A stretch of DNA of 7,325 bases from Desulfobacterales bacterium (GTDB taxonomy: Bacteria > Desulfobacterota > Desulfobacteria > Desulfobacterales > JAFDCJ01). The DNA lies in the NCBI GenBank assembly GCA_029939875.1, contig JAOZSC010000123.1, positions 1 to 7,325 of the forward strand. The letters run 5' to 3'. Shown piece after piece: positions 1 to 6,318 of the stretch; within the stretch, counting starts at the first letter, position 1; the number at the start of each line of letters is the position of its first letter. The notes under the pieces are model-generated. The model was not told where the DNA came from. It was given only the letters and a program-made list of their open reading frames with translations, and searched no databases. The position numbers were made by a program, and so were the translations under genes.

Positions 1-514
1 TGGAAACCACCCGGCCGGCATTGCGCATGAGATATTCCAGCAGGGAAAACTCCAGGGGCTGCAGCTCGATTTTTTTCCCGGCCCGAAACACCTCCCGCTT
101 GACCAGATCCAGGGTAATCTCACCGACAACCAACCGGGTGGGTTCGGCCATGTCACTGCTGCGGCGGATCAGGGCCTGCACCCGGGCCAGCAGTTCGGAA
201 AAGGCAAAAGGCTTGGTCAGATAATCATCGCCGCCGGTTTGCAACCCCTTCACGCGGTCATCGACGGATCCCTTGGCGCTTAAGATGATCACCGGTGTTT
301 TGACCTTCTCACGCCGCATCCGCTCGATGAGCGTCAGGCCGTCGAGCCTGGGAAGCATGATATCGATAATGGCCGTATCGTAGGGCTCGGTCAGCGCCAG
401 GTGCAGCCCGTTTTCACCATCGCCGGCATGGTCCACGGCAAAGCCTTCGGCCCGCAGCCCTTTGACAATAAAAGCGGCAATTTTATCATCGTCTTCAACC
501 AGTAGTATCCGCAT
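1..514 (-). CDS. OmpR-family two-component response regulator (C terminus cut off by window edge)
   Basis: Read on the minus strand from the ATG at 514, this gives 171 residues with no stop before the window ends. Residues 1-120 form a receiver domain: acidic pocket E7-D8-D9, phosphoacceptor D51 in the IIDIMLP context, conserved S79 in LSAKGS, and the K101-P102 switch pair after GGDDYLT. Residues from about 125 onward begin an OmpR/PhoB winged-helix DNA-binding domain (ELQPLEFSLLEYLMRNAGR), whose recognition helix lies outside the window. The GSVDDRVKGLQTGGDDY stretch resembles the CusR/CopR-like branch, but the signal cannot be told from this. It is the last visible gene of the leftward run after prmA, with a 102-base gap containing a repeat. 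The purine-rich GGGGGGATC before the ATG supports this start. A histidine kinase partner would be expected just beyond the left edge (inference). Confidence 0.93.
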   Translation of the reverse strand, partial: MRILLVEDDDKIAAFIVKGLRAEGFAVDHAGDGENGLHLALTEPYDTAIIDIMLPRLDGLTLIERMRREKVKTPVIILSAKGSVDDRVKGLQTGGDDYLTKPFAFSELLARVQALIRRSSDMAEPTRLVVGEITLDLVKREVFRAGKKIELQPLEFSLLEYLMRNAGRVVS

Positions 515-581
515 GATCCCCCCGTACGATGTCTCAACCTGCCGGGAAAAGTCCGGTCGTTTATTGCACTATGAGCGCTGC

Positions 582-643
582 CCTTTGCGCCATGCCCTAT
601 GCCCTTACGCTTTGCTCTATGCGCCATGCGCTCTGCGCTTTGC
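582..643. repeat. Degenerate 7-base tandem repeat at the 3' end of prmA
   Basis: The plus strand reads as consecutive heptamers ending in TGC: CCTTTGC, GCCATGC, CCTATGC, then an 8-base and a 5-base variant, TCTATGC, GCCATGC, GCTCTGC, GCTTTGC. Consensus is roughly SCYWTGC. The array covers the prmA stop codon (617-619) and the last codons of that gene, then continues into the gap before the response regulator. Low-complexity heptamer arrays like this are usually intergenic dispersed elements; here one has run into a coding end. Confidence 0.75.
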
Positions 644-1546
644 TGCAATTGCCACCCACTGCTCTTTTGTATCAACTGCCAGCAGATCAAAACGGCGGCC
701 CATTGCAGTCGTTACCAGGTTCTTATTCTCATCGATAATGCCCGAGCAGATAAAAATAGCACCATCGGCCAGCACCCGGGTGATATCATCAAGCAGCTCC
801 AGTATCACATGGGTCAAAATGTTGGCGACAACAAAATGATACTTGTCATTGATAGAATCAACAAGATTTCCCACCTGCAGCTGGAACTGTTGGGTTGGCA
901 CACCATTGAGCTTCAAGTTTTCTGCCGCCACCTCCACGGCCACTTGATCTTTGTCGATACCACAGATTCTGCCGGCTCCCAGTTTGGCCGCCGCAACCAT
1001 CAGAATCCCGGAACCGGTCCCGATATCCAAAAAAGCATCGCCCGGGTTCAGATATTGTTCGATCATCCGCACACAAAGGCTCGTGGTCGGGTGGGTGCCG
1101 GTTCCAAAGGCCATGCCGGGGTCCAGTTCGATCACCATTTGCCCCGCGTCGGGTTCATACTCCCGCCAGGTGGGCTTGACAACAAAGCGCCGGCTGATTT
1201 GCTGCGGCCAGAAAAAAGCCTTCCAGGACTCAGCCCAGTCCTGCTCATCCATTGTGCGGTAATGAATCCTGAATACCAGGTCCAGGTTTTGCTGCAAGCG
1301 TTTAAGGTTTTTTTCCAGAACTTTGCATCGTTGCTCACCCTGCCGGTTTTGCGGCAAATAACCGGTGACAGCATAATGGGCCGGCCGGCCGATGGCATCT
1401 TCGGCCCAGGCTTGTTCCGGTTCAAGGCCCGGGTCTTCAACCACCACCCCCTGCAGCCCCAGGTCAAAAAACACTGACGCGATCAGATCAGCGGCAAGTT
1501 CACCGTCAGGATGATCAAACACCACCCGGGCTTCGATCCATTTCAT
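617..1546 (-). CDS. prmA: Ribosomal protein L11 methyltransferase PrmA
   Basis: This SAM-dependent enzyme trimethylates amino groups of ribosomal protein L11 in the cytoplasm. The start at 1546 gives MKWIEARVVF and 309 residues, close to the usual 290-310; a longer in-frame reading to 1636 only adds repeat-derived sequence and runs into the upstream gene. An N-terminal substrate-binding domain (about 1-100) leads into the family motif DWAESWKAFF (103-112). Next come DPGMAFGTGTHPTT (142-155), SAM motif I FLDIGTGSGIL (172-182), acidic D198 in GIDKD for the ribose, and VVANIL (239-244) near the catalytic site. The final residues KRRAHGA are encoded by the heptamer repeat, so the native C terminus may have been replaced or extended. 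No good Shine-Dalgarno is visible: the 28 bases before the ATG are themselves tandem repeat. It lies 43 bases downstream of the radical SAM gene and is probably co-transcribed with it. Confidence 0.96.
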   Translation of the reverse strand: MKWIEARVVFDHPDGELAADLIASVFFDLGLQGVVVEDPGLEPEQAWAEDAIGRPAHYAVTGYLPQNRQGEQRCKVLEKNLKRLQQNLDLVFRIHYRTMDEQDWAESWKAFFWPQQISRRFVVKPTWREYEPDAGQMVIELDPGMAFGTGTHPTTSLCVRMIEQYLNPGDAFLDIGTGSGILMVAAAKLGAGRICGIDKDQVAVEVAAENLKLNGVPTQQFQLQVGNLVDSINDKYHFVVANILTHVILELLDDITRVLADGAIFICSGIIDENKNLVTTAMGRRFDLLAVDTKEQWVAIAAKRRAHGA

Positions 1547-1573
1547 GTCGTTTGTCTGTTGTCTGTAGTCCGT
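1546..1573. repeat. Second heptamer tandem repeat, abutting the prmA start codon
   Basis: The plus strand reads TGTCGTT, TGTCTGT, TGTCTGT, AGTCCGT: four 7-base units, two of them identical. On the coding strand they form the leader immediately before the prmA ATG, with the first unit touching the start codon. They occupy the place where a ribosome binding site should be. Sequence and unit differ from the 582-643 array but the period is the same. Confidence 0.65.
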
Positions 1574-1589
1574 TGCCTTACATTGCGCA

Positions 1590-2909
1590 CTATGTGTGCA
1601 GTTTGAACTTTTCCTTGGGCGGGTTGAAATAGCCATATTTCAAATCAGGAAATTGTTTCCGGATCTGTGCCAGCACATTTTTCATGCCCGCCGGTTTGCC
1701 ACCCTGATCGACACCGTTCATGGCCTGCCAATACCGCAGGGGATCAAAGTTCAGGTTGCGCCACTGGATCATGTGAATGGGAAATTTCTCCAAAAATTGA
1801 CCCAACGCCTCCACTTCCGCCGGGGTGTCGGTAAACCCCGGCATGTTCAAATAATTGATGGCCACAAATTTGCCGCGCTCAAGTGCCAGGTCGATGCTTT
1901 TGAGCACGTCGGAAAAGCCGTAGCCCTGGGGTCGGAAATAGGCCTCATAACATTTTTTGCGGACACTGTTGATGCTGATGCGGATACTGTCCAGGCCGGC
2001 ATCCAGAAGCGGCCCCAGCCGGTCGGGCAGACTGCCGTTGGTATTCATATTAATGGTGCCGCGGCCGGTTTGCAGACGAATCCGGCCAATGGCCGGTTCG
2101 ATGACCCGAAAAGCCATCAAGGGATCGCCTTCACAGCCCTGCCCGAAGCTGACCACACTGTGTTTCACCCGCTTGATGTGGGCCAGGGCCACCTCGGTAA
2201 TTTCCCCGGCTGAAGGGGTAAATGCAATGCGTTGCTGGCTGCGGGAAATCCCTGAATGCTGCTGCAGGGAAAGACAGCCCAGGCAGCGAGCGTTGCACTG
2301 CCCGGAGCTCGGCAGGGGCGCTTCGCAGCGACCCAGGAAAAAATTTTTGCCGGCCGGGCATCCGTATTCCAAAGCACACCTTTCAAGATGCGCCCGCAAG
2401 CGGTTTTGGGGCATCTGCCTGCGCATGCGCTCAATGCCGGCCACAACGTCCTCATGTTTCATCAACCTGAGATCCTGACGTCTTTCGGCATCCACCCGGA
2501 TAACGGCGGATCTGAATTTTCCCCGGTGCCATCCCACCGCTCCGTATGAAAACAGGGGTAGCGGAACAGCATTTTTATTTTCACGATAGCCGCTGATGGC
2601 AGAAACCACGTACCCGGGAGAATTAAAGACCGCCACCGGAAAAAGCGGCTGCCCCGGCGCAAAGGGGTTTTCCTCCAAAGTTTCCAGCTTGCCGGTGTGG
2701 CGGTTGAGTACAATCGGCCGGCGGTCGGGTAAAAACATCAATTCACCGCCGTACGGAAGATTGCGGGTGTCAACCACTGACAGCGGTTGCACCTGTTCTC
2801 CCGCCATGCCGACAGCCGCATAGCCGTCGAGCTCAAATATCTCCCCGGACCGGTTGGCAACCAGGGCGGTGAGCAGTGATTTTTTCCCATTGGGCGGCTT
2901 TTTCAACAT
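1590..2909 (-). CDS. Radical SAM protein of unknown function with an N-terminal accessory domain
   Basis: This 439-residue protein has a canonical radical SAM cluster site, C205-x3-C209-x2-C212 (GQCNARCLGCLS), which would bind a [4Fe-4S] cluster and cleave SAM. The FGQGCEGDPL segment (255-263) fits the SAM-binding GGE-like loop, and INMNTNG and DSIRISINS (about 286-315) are typical strand ends of the partial barrel. Residues 1-175 form an unassigned N-terminal region rich in short beta-like stretches, with no transmembrane segment. Three further cysteines, C178, C184 and C195, sit just before the cluster motif and could bind a second metal site (inference). The ATG at 2909 is preceded by AAGGGGACC, a good ribosome binding site. 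It is the first gene of the leftward run and lies 43 bases before prmA. The substrate is unknown; position suggests a housekeeping link to translation but does not prove it. Confidence 0.88.
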   Translation of the reverse strand: MLKKPPNGKKSLLTALVANRSGEIFELDGYAAVGMAGEQVQPLSVVDTRNLPYGGELMFLPDRRPIVLNRHTGKLETLEENPFAPGQPLFPVAVFNSPGYVVSAISGYRENKNAVPLPLFSYGAVGWHRGKFRSAVIRVDAERRQDLRLMKHEDVVAGIERMRRQMPQNRLRAHLERCALEYGCPAGKNFFLGRCEAPLPSSGQCNARCLGCLSLQQHSGISRSQQRIAFTPSAGEITEVALAHIKRVKHSVVSFGQGCEGDPLMAFRVIEPAIGRIRLQTGRGTINMNTNGSLPDRLGPLLDAGLDSIRISINSVRKKCYEAYFRPQGYGFSDVLKSIDLALERGKFVAINYLNMPGFTDTPAEVEALGQFLEKFPIHMIQWRNLNFDPLRYWQAMNGVDQGGKPAGMKNVLAQIRKQFPDLKYGYFNPPKEKFKLHT

Positions 2910-2977
2910 CCGGTCCCCTTAATTTTTCTCCGCCAGGCTTTTTGGCGCTTTATTTATTCGGTGTTGGACGTTCATCA

Positions 2978-3006
2978 ATTATACCCCTTCACATCCTCCA
3001 CAAGAG
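2978..3006 (-). promoter_or_regulatory. Candidate sigma70 promoter for the radical SAM-prmA-regulator run
   Basis: The minus strand has a perfect TATAAT (2983-2978) about 68 bases before the ATG at 2909. The -35 position, 17 bases upstream (CTCTTG), is a poor match, so the promoter may depend on an activator. A small inverted repeat, CGCCA 2931-2935 with TGGCG 2943-2947, lies in the predicted leader. Confidence 0.45.
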
Positions 3007-3074
3007 GCGGACGGCTCGTATAGAACTAGATAGCATATGAATCAAACCGCCAACAATGAAAAAAAACGTGATCG

Positions 3075-3102
3075 TTTACAATTCCGATTATTGAACTATA
3101 TT
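3075..3102 (+). promoter_or_regulatory. Candidate sigma70 promoter for the PAS-phosphatase gene
   Basis: TTTACA (3075-3080) and TATATT (3097-3102) are each one mismatch from consensus, with a 16-base spacer. Transcription would begin near 3109, leaving an untranslated leader of about 80 bases before the ATG at 3189. The surrounding 60 bases are AT-rich. The two promoter candidates in this region are divergent. Confidence 0.45.
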
Positions 3103-3188
3103 ATCACCTGGATCTTACATAAAAAGGGTTTTTAAGGATGTGTCCATAAACCCGGCTTTTTTACTTGAGCACGAGGGGTCGTTACACT

Positions 3189-4424
3189 ATGCCGACCGAA
3201 TTACAAAATTTAAAAGAATCCAATGAGTTTTTAAATCTTCTGCTCGACAATATGGACTCAGCGGTTCTGATTGCCGATGAAAATATGAAGATCCATCAAT
3301 TTAACAATTCTTTTCTGGATCTTTTCGACAATGCCGCGGAATCTATCCTGGAAGCAGGGTTTGGAGAAACTGTCGGCTGCATCAACGCCGTTTTGGAAAA
3401 TAAAGCCTGCGGTAAAACCTCCCAATGTGCCAACTGCCTCCTGCGCCGTTCTCTGATCCTTAACCTCACCGACAAACCGTCTGTAGACAAACAGCCGTTA
3501 AATCGCATATTTTATATCAACGGCAAACCCGTGCAAAAATATCTTCAGTTCAGCACCCGCAAAGTGACGTTTCAGGGCCGCAAAATGTTCCTGATAATCA
3601 TTTACGATGTGACGGACATTGAAAAACAAAAAATCGAGCTGCAGGAAAAGCAAAAACTGATTGTCCGGGATCTTGAAGCAGCGGCGGCCATTCAAAAAAG
3701 TCTGCTACCGGCCCGATCACCGATAATTACAAACATACAGGTTGCATGGGAGTTCGAACCCTGTTCACAAATCGGCGGCGATATATTCAACATCCACAAC
3801 ATGGACGAGCACAAGATCGGCCTGTACATGCTTGATGTTTGCGGTCATGGCGTTCCGGCCGCTTTAATCTCGGTGGCGGTATCCCAGTTTTTAAACAGCG
3901 GCGACGGTCTTTTAGGCAACAACTGCGAACTGGTATCGCCGGAGCTTGTGCTGGCAAAACTCTACCAGGCATTTCCGTACGAACGCTTTGACAGTTTTTT
4001 CAGTATTATTTGTATGACCATCGATGTCCGGCAGGGTTTGCTGACTTACAGCAATGCCGGCCATCCACCACCGATGTTGTTGCGCGCCAACGGGCCCATG
4101 GAAACACTTGACCACCACGGTTCCGTTGTCGGCCTTGACTGCGGGCAATCCGCCGGTCACCAGACGCTTGTACTTCACAAGGGTGATAAAATATTGCTGT
4201 ATACCGATGGGCTGATTGAAAACCGCAACCCGACAGGCGCTTTTTTTGGAAAACAGCGATTTTATGACAGCCTCGAAAAATATCGCTATAAACCCGTGCA
4301 AGATCTGGTGGGATCGGTCTACACAGCAGCGATCGATTTTCGCCGGCCGGCAGAACCGGATGATGATGTGAGTATTCTAGGCGTGGAATATCGCGGACAA
4401 ACCGGGAACCACTACAGCATATAA
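3189..4424 (+). CDS. PAS domain - SpoIIE/RsbU-type PPM serine phosphatase
   Basis: The protein is a cytoplasmic signalling phosphatase of 411 residues. Residues about 12-145 form a PAS fold (LLDNMDSAVLIADENMKI at the start, IIIYDVTDIEKQ at the end). It carries a cysteine cluster C64, C74, C80, C83 in the GC-x9-CG-x4-C-x2-C arrangement known from other PAS sensors. A short coiled linker (146-172) leads to the phosphatase domain, which keeps its metal-binding residues: GGD at 196-198, D216 in LDVCGHG, NAGHPP (289-294), YTDG (338-341) and DDDV (391-394). Such enzymes usually dephosphorylate an anti-sigma-factor antagonist; no such partner, kinase or sigma factor is in the window. A TTG eight codons upstream (3165) is in frame, but the ATG at 3189 is preferred because GAGGGG (3173-3178) sits 10 bases before it. 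The gene is transcribed alone, opposite to both neighbours. Confidence 0.93.
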   Translation: MPTELQNLKESNEFLNLLLDNMDSAVLIADENMKIHQFNNSFLDLFDNAAESILEAGFGETVGCINAVLENKACGKTSQCANCLLRRSLILNLTDKPSVDKQPLNRIFYINGKPVQKYLQFSTRKVTFQGRKMFLIIIYDVTDIEKQKIELQEKQKLIVRDLEAAAAIQKSLLPARSPIITNIQVAWEFEPCSQIGGDIFNIHNMDEHKIGLYMLDVCGHGVPAALISVAVSQFLNSGDGLLGNNCELVSPELVLAKLYQAFPYERFDSFFSIICMTIDVRQGLLTYSNAGHPPPMLLRANGPMETLDHHGSVVGLDCGQSAGHQTLVLHKGDKILLYTDGLIENRNPTGAFFGKQRFYDSLEKYRYKPVQDLVGSVYTAAIDFRRPAEPDDDVSILGVEYRGQTGNHYSI

Positions 4425-4457
4425 ATTACGGACCTGCCGACATCGATTGAAGTGCGT

Positions 4458-4471
4458 ATATTCACGAATAT
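4458..4471. repeat. Short inverted repeat after the phosphatase gene
   Basis: ATATTC-AC-GAATAT is a near-perfect palindrome 33 bases after the phosphatase stop, followed by a short T run (4478-4482). It is too AT-rich to be a convincing intrinsic terminator and could equally be a binding site. Confidence 0.3.
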
Positions 4472-4486
4472 TGCGGCTTTTTCCAA

Positions 4487-4645
4487 TTAACTGGTAGAGT
4501 TCGGTAGAACAGCGCCCATCAGTTTCAATTCAAATTTTTTGATCATGGCCGAGAATCCTTTCGGTTTAAAGGCTTTTACGGCCTGCATAGCACGCTTCGA
4601 TGGGATTGTGCTCACGTCCATCATTGCAATCACCGGTACCAGCAT
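4487..4645 (-). CDS. Possible small ORF downstream of the leader-like peptide gene
   Basis: A 52-codon open frame runs from the ATG at 4645 to TAA at 4487, beginning 19 bases after the stop of the 84-residue protein on the same strand. The product starts MLVPVIAMMDV and ends MGAVLPNSTS, with a basic middle (KAFKPKGF). A weak GGAA lies about 6 bases before the ATG. I recognise no family. The N-terminal hydrophobic stretch is too short for a convincing membrane segment. It could be a genuine small gene of the cassette, a decayed remnant, or chance: this is the only frame open across the region. Confidence 0.22.
   Translation of the reverse strand: MLVPVIAMMDVSTIPSKRAMQAVKAFKPKGFSAMIKKFELKLMGAVLPNSTS
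4547..4583. repeat. Nested imperfect hairpin in the intergenic region
   Basis: Outer arms GGCCG (4547-4551) and CGGCC (4579-4583) enclose inner arms CCTTT (4557-4561) and AAAGG (4568-4572). On the minus strand no T run follows the outer arm, so it is not a standard intrinsic terminator for the peptide operon. It overlaps the possible 52-residue ORF. Confidence 0.3.
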
Positions 4646-4664
4646 AAGAATTCCAAATGGCTTT

Positions 4665-4919
4665 CTATTTTTTACTGGGTGGTTCGTCGGGGAAACATTC
4701 TTTAGATGATGTCCGCTGGTTTTGAGTCATTCGTGCATCTAACTTGTCAGATAAATGGCTGAAACTCTCACGCTTTATTCCTTTAATTGTTTCAATCTCA
4801 TCAGCTCCGAAACCAAGATCCGTCAATACCTTTTCAGGATCTTCAAAAACAGCATCGGCAAATTTACGATCGGTAAGCAGCATTCCCAACATACGGTCCC
4901 GTTTTTCTCTGTCAGCCAT
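4665..4919 (-). CDS. Candidate RiPP precursor with Os1348/LigA-like helical leader
   Basis: The product has 84 residues. Residues 8-62 show the compact helical leader pattern of the NHLP/Os1348/LigA-like group: L11-G12, D17, F20, D27-P28-E29, G36, followed by a second helical stretch (EIETIKGIKRESF). The tail after about residue 62 (TQNQRTSSKECFPDEPPSKK) is polar and probably unstructured. With one Cys, two Thr and several Ser it could be a core peptide for the YcaO and radical SAM enzymes encoded just upstream; the leader-core boundary is inferred. There is no Gly-Gly or other clear protease site. The start at 4919 is firm, being preceded by AGGAGGAG with a 5-base spacer. It follows the radical SAM gene by 23 bases. 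The alternative is a small non-peptide-forming partner protein with a LigA-like fold. Confidence 0.7.
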   Translation of the reverse strand: MADREKRDRMLGMLLTDRKFADAVFEDPEKVLTDLGFGADEIETIKGIKRESFSHLSDKLDARMTQNQRTSSKECFPDEPPSKK

Positions 4920-4924
4920 GTTTT

Positions 4925-4932
4925 CTCCTCCT
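4925..4932 (-). promoter_or_regulatory. Strong ribosome binding site of the candidate precursor gene
   Basis: AGGAGGAG on the minus strand, 5 bases before the ATG at 4919, is a near-ideal Shine-Dalgarno. The upstream radical SAM gene has only a weak site (GGTGA). High translation of the small protein relative to its enzymes is the pattern expected for a peptide precursor. Confidence 0.8.
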
Positions 4933-4942
4933 GTGGCTAAGA

Positions 4943-6310
4943 TTATTGGTTTGTTGTATCAGCAAGTATGTCATAAATGGAATCAAACTCGATACGTCCC
5001 AATTCAAACAGGATTGTATCAGATACCTCAATGCCGGCTTGCTGACACGCTTCTTCTGGATCGGTTAACAGTTGTTTGCGAAATTCCAGGTCACGCCATG
5101 CTCTACCTAATATTTGCTGGACGTTAGCATCATATTTTGGTCTTGGTTGATAATCCCAACCGTAATAAATACTCATGATTTTACGTCCATTTTCATACGA
5201 TTGTTCTTGTGATGGCTGAATAGATTCTTCTCCTTCATCCGTTGATAAGGGAGTCTCAACATCCTGTGCTTCAACCTGCTTCCAACAATAAGGATCGGGA
5301 CCAAATATATCCCCACTGACACCCCAAGCACTTGCTCGGCATCCCCGGCAGTATTGAAACAGAGAACAGTTGCCACAAACACGATGATTTGAACGATCTC
5401 TAAATTTTGTTAACATGTCTGAGTAGAGTAAGATATCAAGTATTTCCTCTTGAGGTACACGACCGATTTCAATTGGAATGCGTGGGCAACATAAAACTGA
5501 GCCGTCTGCATTAATAATTAATCCCTTTCCAATGGGGCACCCCATAAAATAGGTTGTTCTATCGGATTCAATGGGTTTTAAGCGGTTCTCTTCTTCCATG
5601 ATCAAGGCATACAGGTGGTTTTTCCTCGTAAAAACAGTTCGGTATCCCTTTTCACCTAAGCGCTTTGATTCTTGTAAATACTCTTTATAGATCTGTCGAA
5701 ATTCCAGAGGTGACAGCATGAGTGATTGACAACCATCTTCAGGGCCGACAGGTGAAACCGTATCAAAGGCAAAGGCCCGGTGTTCCATCTCAGCTGCCAA
5801 ATTCATAACAGGTATCAAGTCATCACGATTATGCCTGGTCAGTGTATACATCATGCCAGTTGAGATGTCGTATTGCTTCAGGAGACCAAAGGCTTCCATA
5901 TTTTTTGCAAAACTCCCCTTATGTCTCAACCAATCGTGTTTTTCTTCCAAACCGTCAATACTGAGCTGGTAATCCATAGCTCCGTAGCTCTTGAGTTGTT
6001 TGGCCGTAAAATGGTTCAGTTTGTCTGGAGTCCCAAGAATGGAGATTTGTACATTTTTTTTGCGAAGATAGTCAAGCAGCTCCCAGAAATGTTGATATAA
6101 CAGAGGATCGCCACCGGTCAGATCCACAGTAGGTCTTGCATCCAACACCACAGCAGCATGGACAAAACTGTCGATAACCTGGCAACATTGATCCAAATCC
6201 AGCTCGTTTGCAGATGACCTGTTTCGACCACGCAAATAGCAGTGACGGCATTTCAGCTCACAGCGTGTGGTTAGGTGCCACTGAAGATTAAATACGGGAT
6301 TTATTGCCAT
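4943..6310 (-). CDS. Radical SAM/SPASM peptide maturase with C-terminal leader-like domain
   Basis: The protein has 455 residues from the ATG at 6310. Residues 8-200 are a radical SAM domain with C17-x3-C21-x2-C24 (TTRCELKCRHCY), the SAM-contacting GGDP (66-69) and the YQLSIDG strand (114-120). A SPASM auxiliary-cluster domain spans about 258-342, with C258, C274, C275, C312, C315, C321, C324 and C342, enough to hold two extra [4Fe-4S] clusters. SPASM enzymes commonly install C-S, C-C or epimerised links in ribosomal peptides. Residues 345-380 form an acidic, Gln-rich linker. Residues 396-455 repeat the leader pattern of the downstream small protein. In-frame TTG (6325) and GTG (6322) lie upstream; the GTG would give a 4-base GTGA overlap with the YcaO stop. 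I prefer the ATG, preceded by GGTGA, but cannot exclude the GTG. Either way translation is likely coupled to YcaO. Confidence 0.9.
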   Translation of the reverse strand: MAINPVFNLQWHLTTRCELKCRHCYLRGRNRSSANELDLDQCCQVIDSFVHAAVVLDARPTVDLTGGDPLLYQHFWELLDYLRKKNVQISILGTPDKLNHFTAKQLKSYGAMDYQLSIDGLEEKHDWLRHKGSFAKNMEAFGLLKQYDISTGMMYTLTRHNRDDLIPVMNLAAEMEHRAFAFDTVSPVGPEDGCQSLMLSPLEFRQIYKEYLQESKRLGEKGYRTVFTRKNHLYALIMEEENRLKPIESDRTTYFMGCPIGKGLIINADGSVLCCPRIPIEIGRVPQEEILDILLYSDMLTKFRDRSNHRVCGNCSLFQYCRGCRASAWGVSGDIFGPDPYCWKQVEAQDVETPLSTDEGEESIQPSQEQSYENGRKIMSIYYGWDYQPRPKYDANVQQILGRAWRDLEFRKQLLTDPEEACQQAGIEVSDTILFELGRIEFDSIYDILADTTNQ

Positions 6311-6318
6311 ACCATTTA

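Noticed and set aside
582..643. CRISPR array
   Set aside because: Units are 7 bases and degenerate with no spacers.
599..1477. 292-codon plus-strand open frame opposite prmA
   Set aside because: It lies antisense to a clear prmA with all family motifs; its translation has no recognisable domain and the open frame follows from the GC-rich codons of the real gene.
1596..2478. Plus-strand open frames opposite the radical SAM gene
   Set aside because: Antisense shadows of a gene with an intact CxxxCxxC motif; no ribosome binding site or protein family seen.
2931..2955. CGCCA/TGGCG hairpin followed by T-rich bases, read as a plus-strand terminator
   Set aside because: There is no plus-strand gene upstream for it to terminate, and the stem has only 5 pairs.
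3037..3135. 32-codon plus-strand ORF (starts MNQTANNEKK)
   Set aside because: No Shine-Dalgarno precedes the ATG, and the best promoter in the region lies inside it, so it would not be on that transcript.
3165..3167. TTG as start of the PAS-phosphatase
   Set aside because: No ribosome binding site before it; the ATG at 3189 has GAGGGG at a good distance and the added residues match nothing in the PAS fold.
4425..4664. Insertion sequence remnant
   Set aside because: No terminal inverted repeats, target duplication or recognisable transposase fragment could be found by eye; the short open frames match no family I know.
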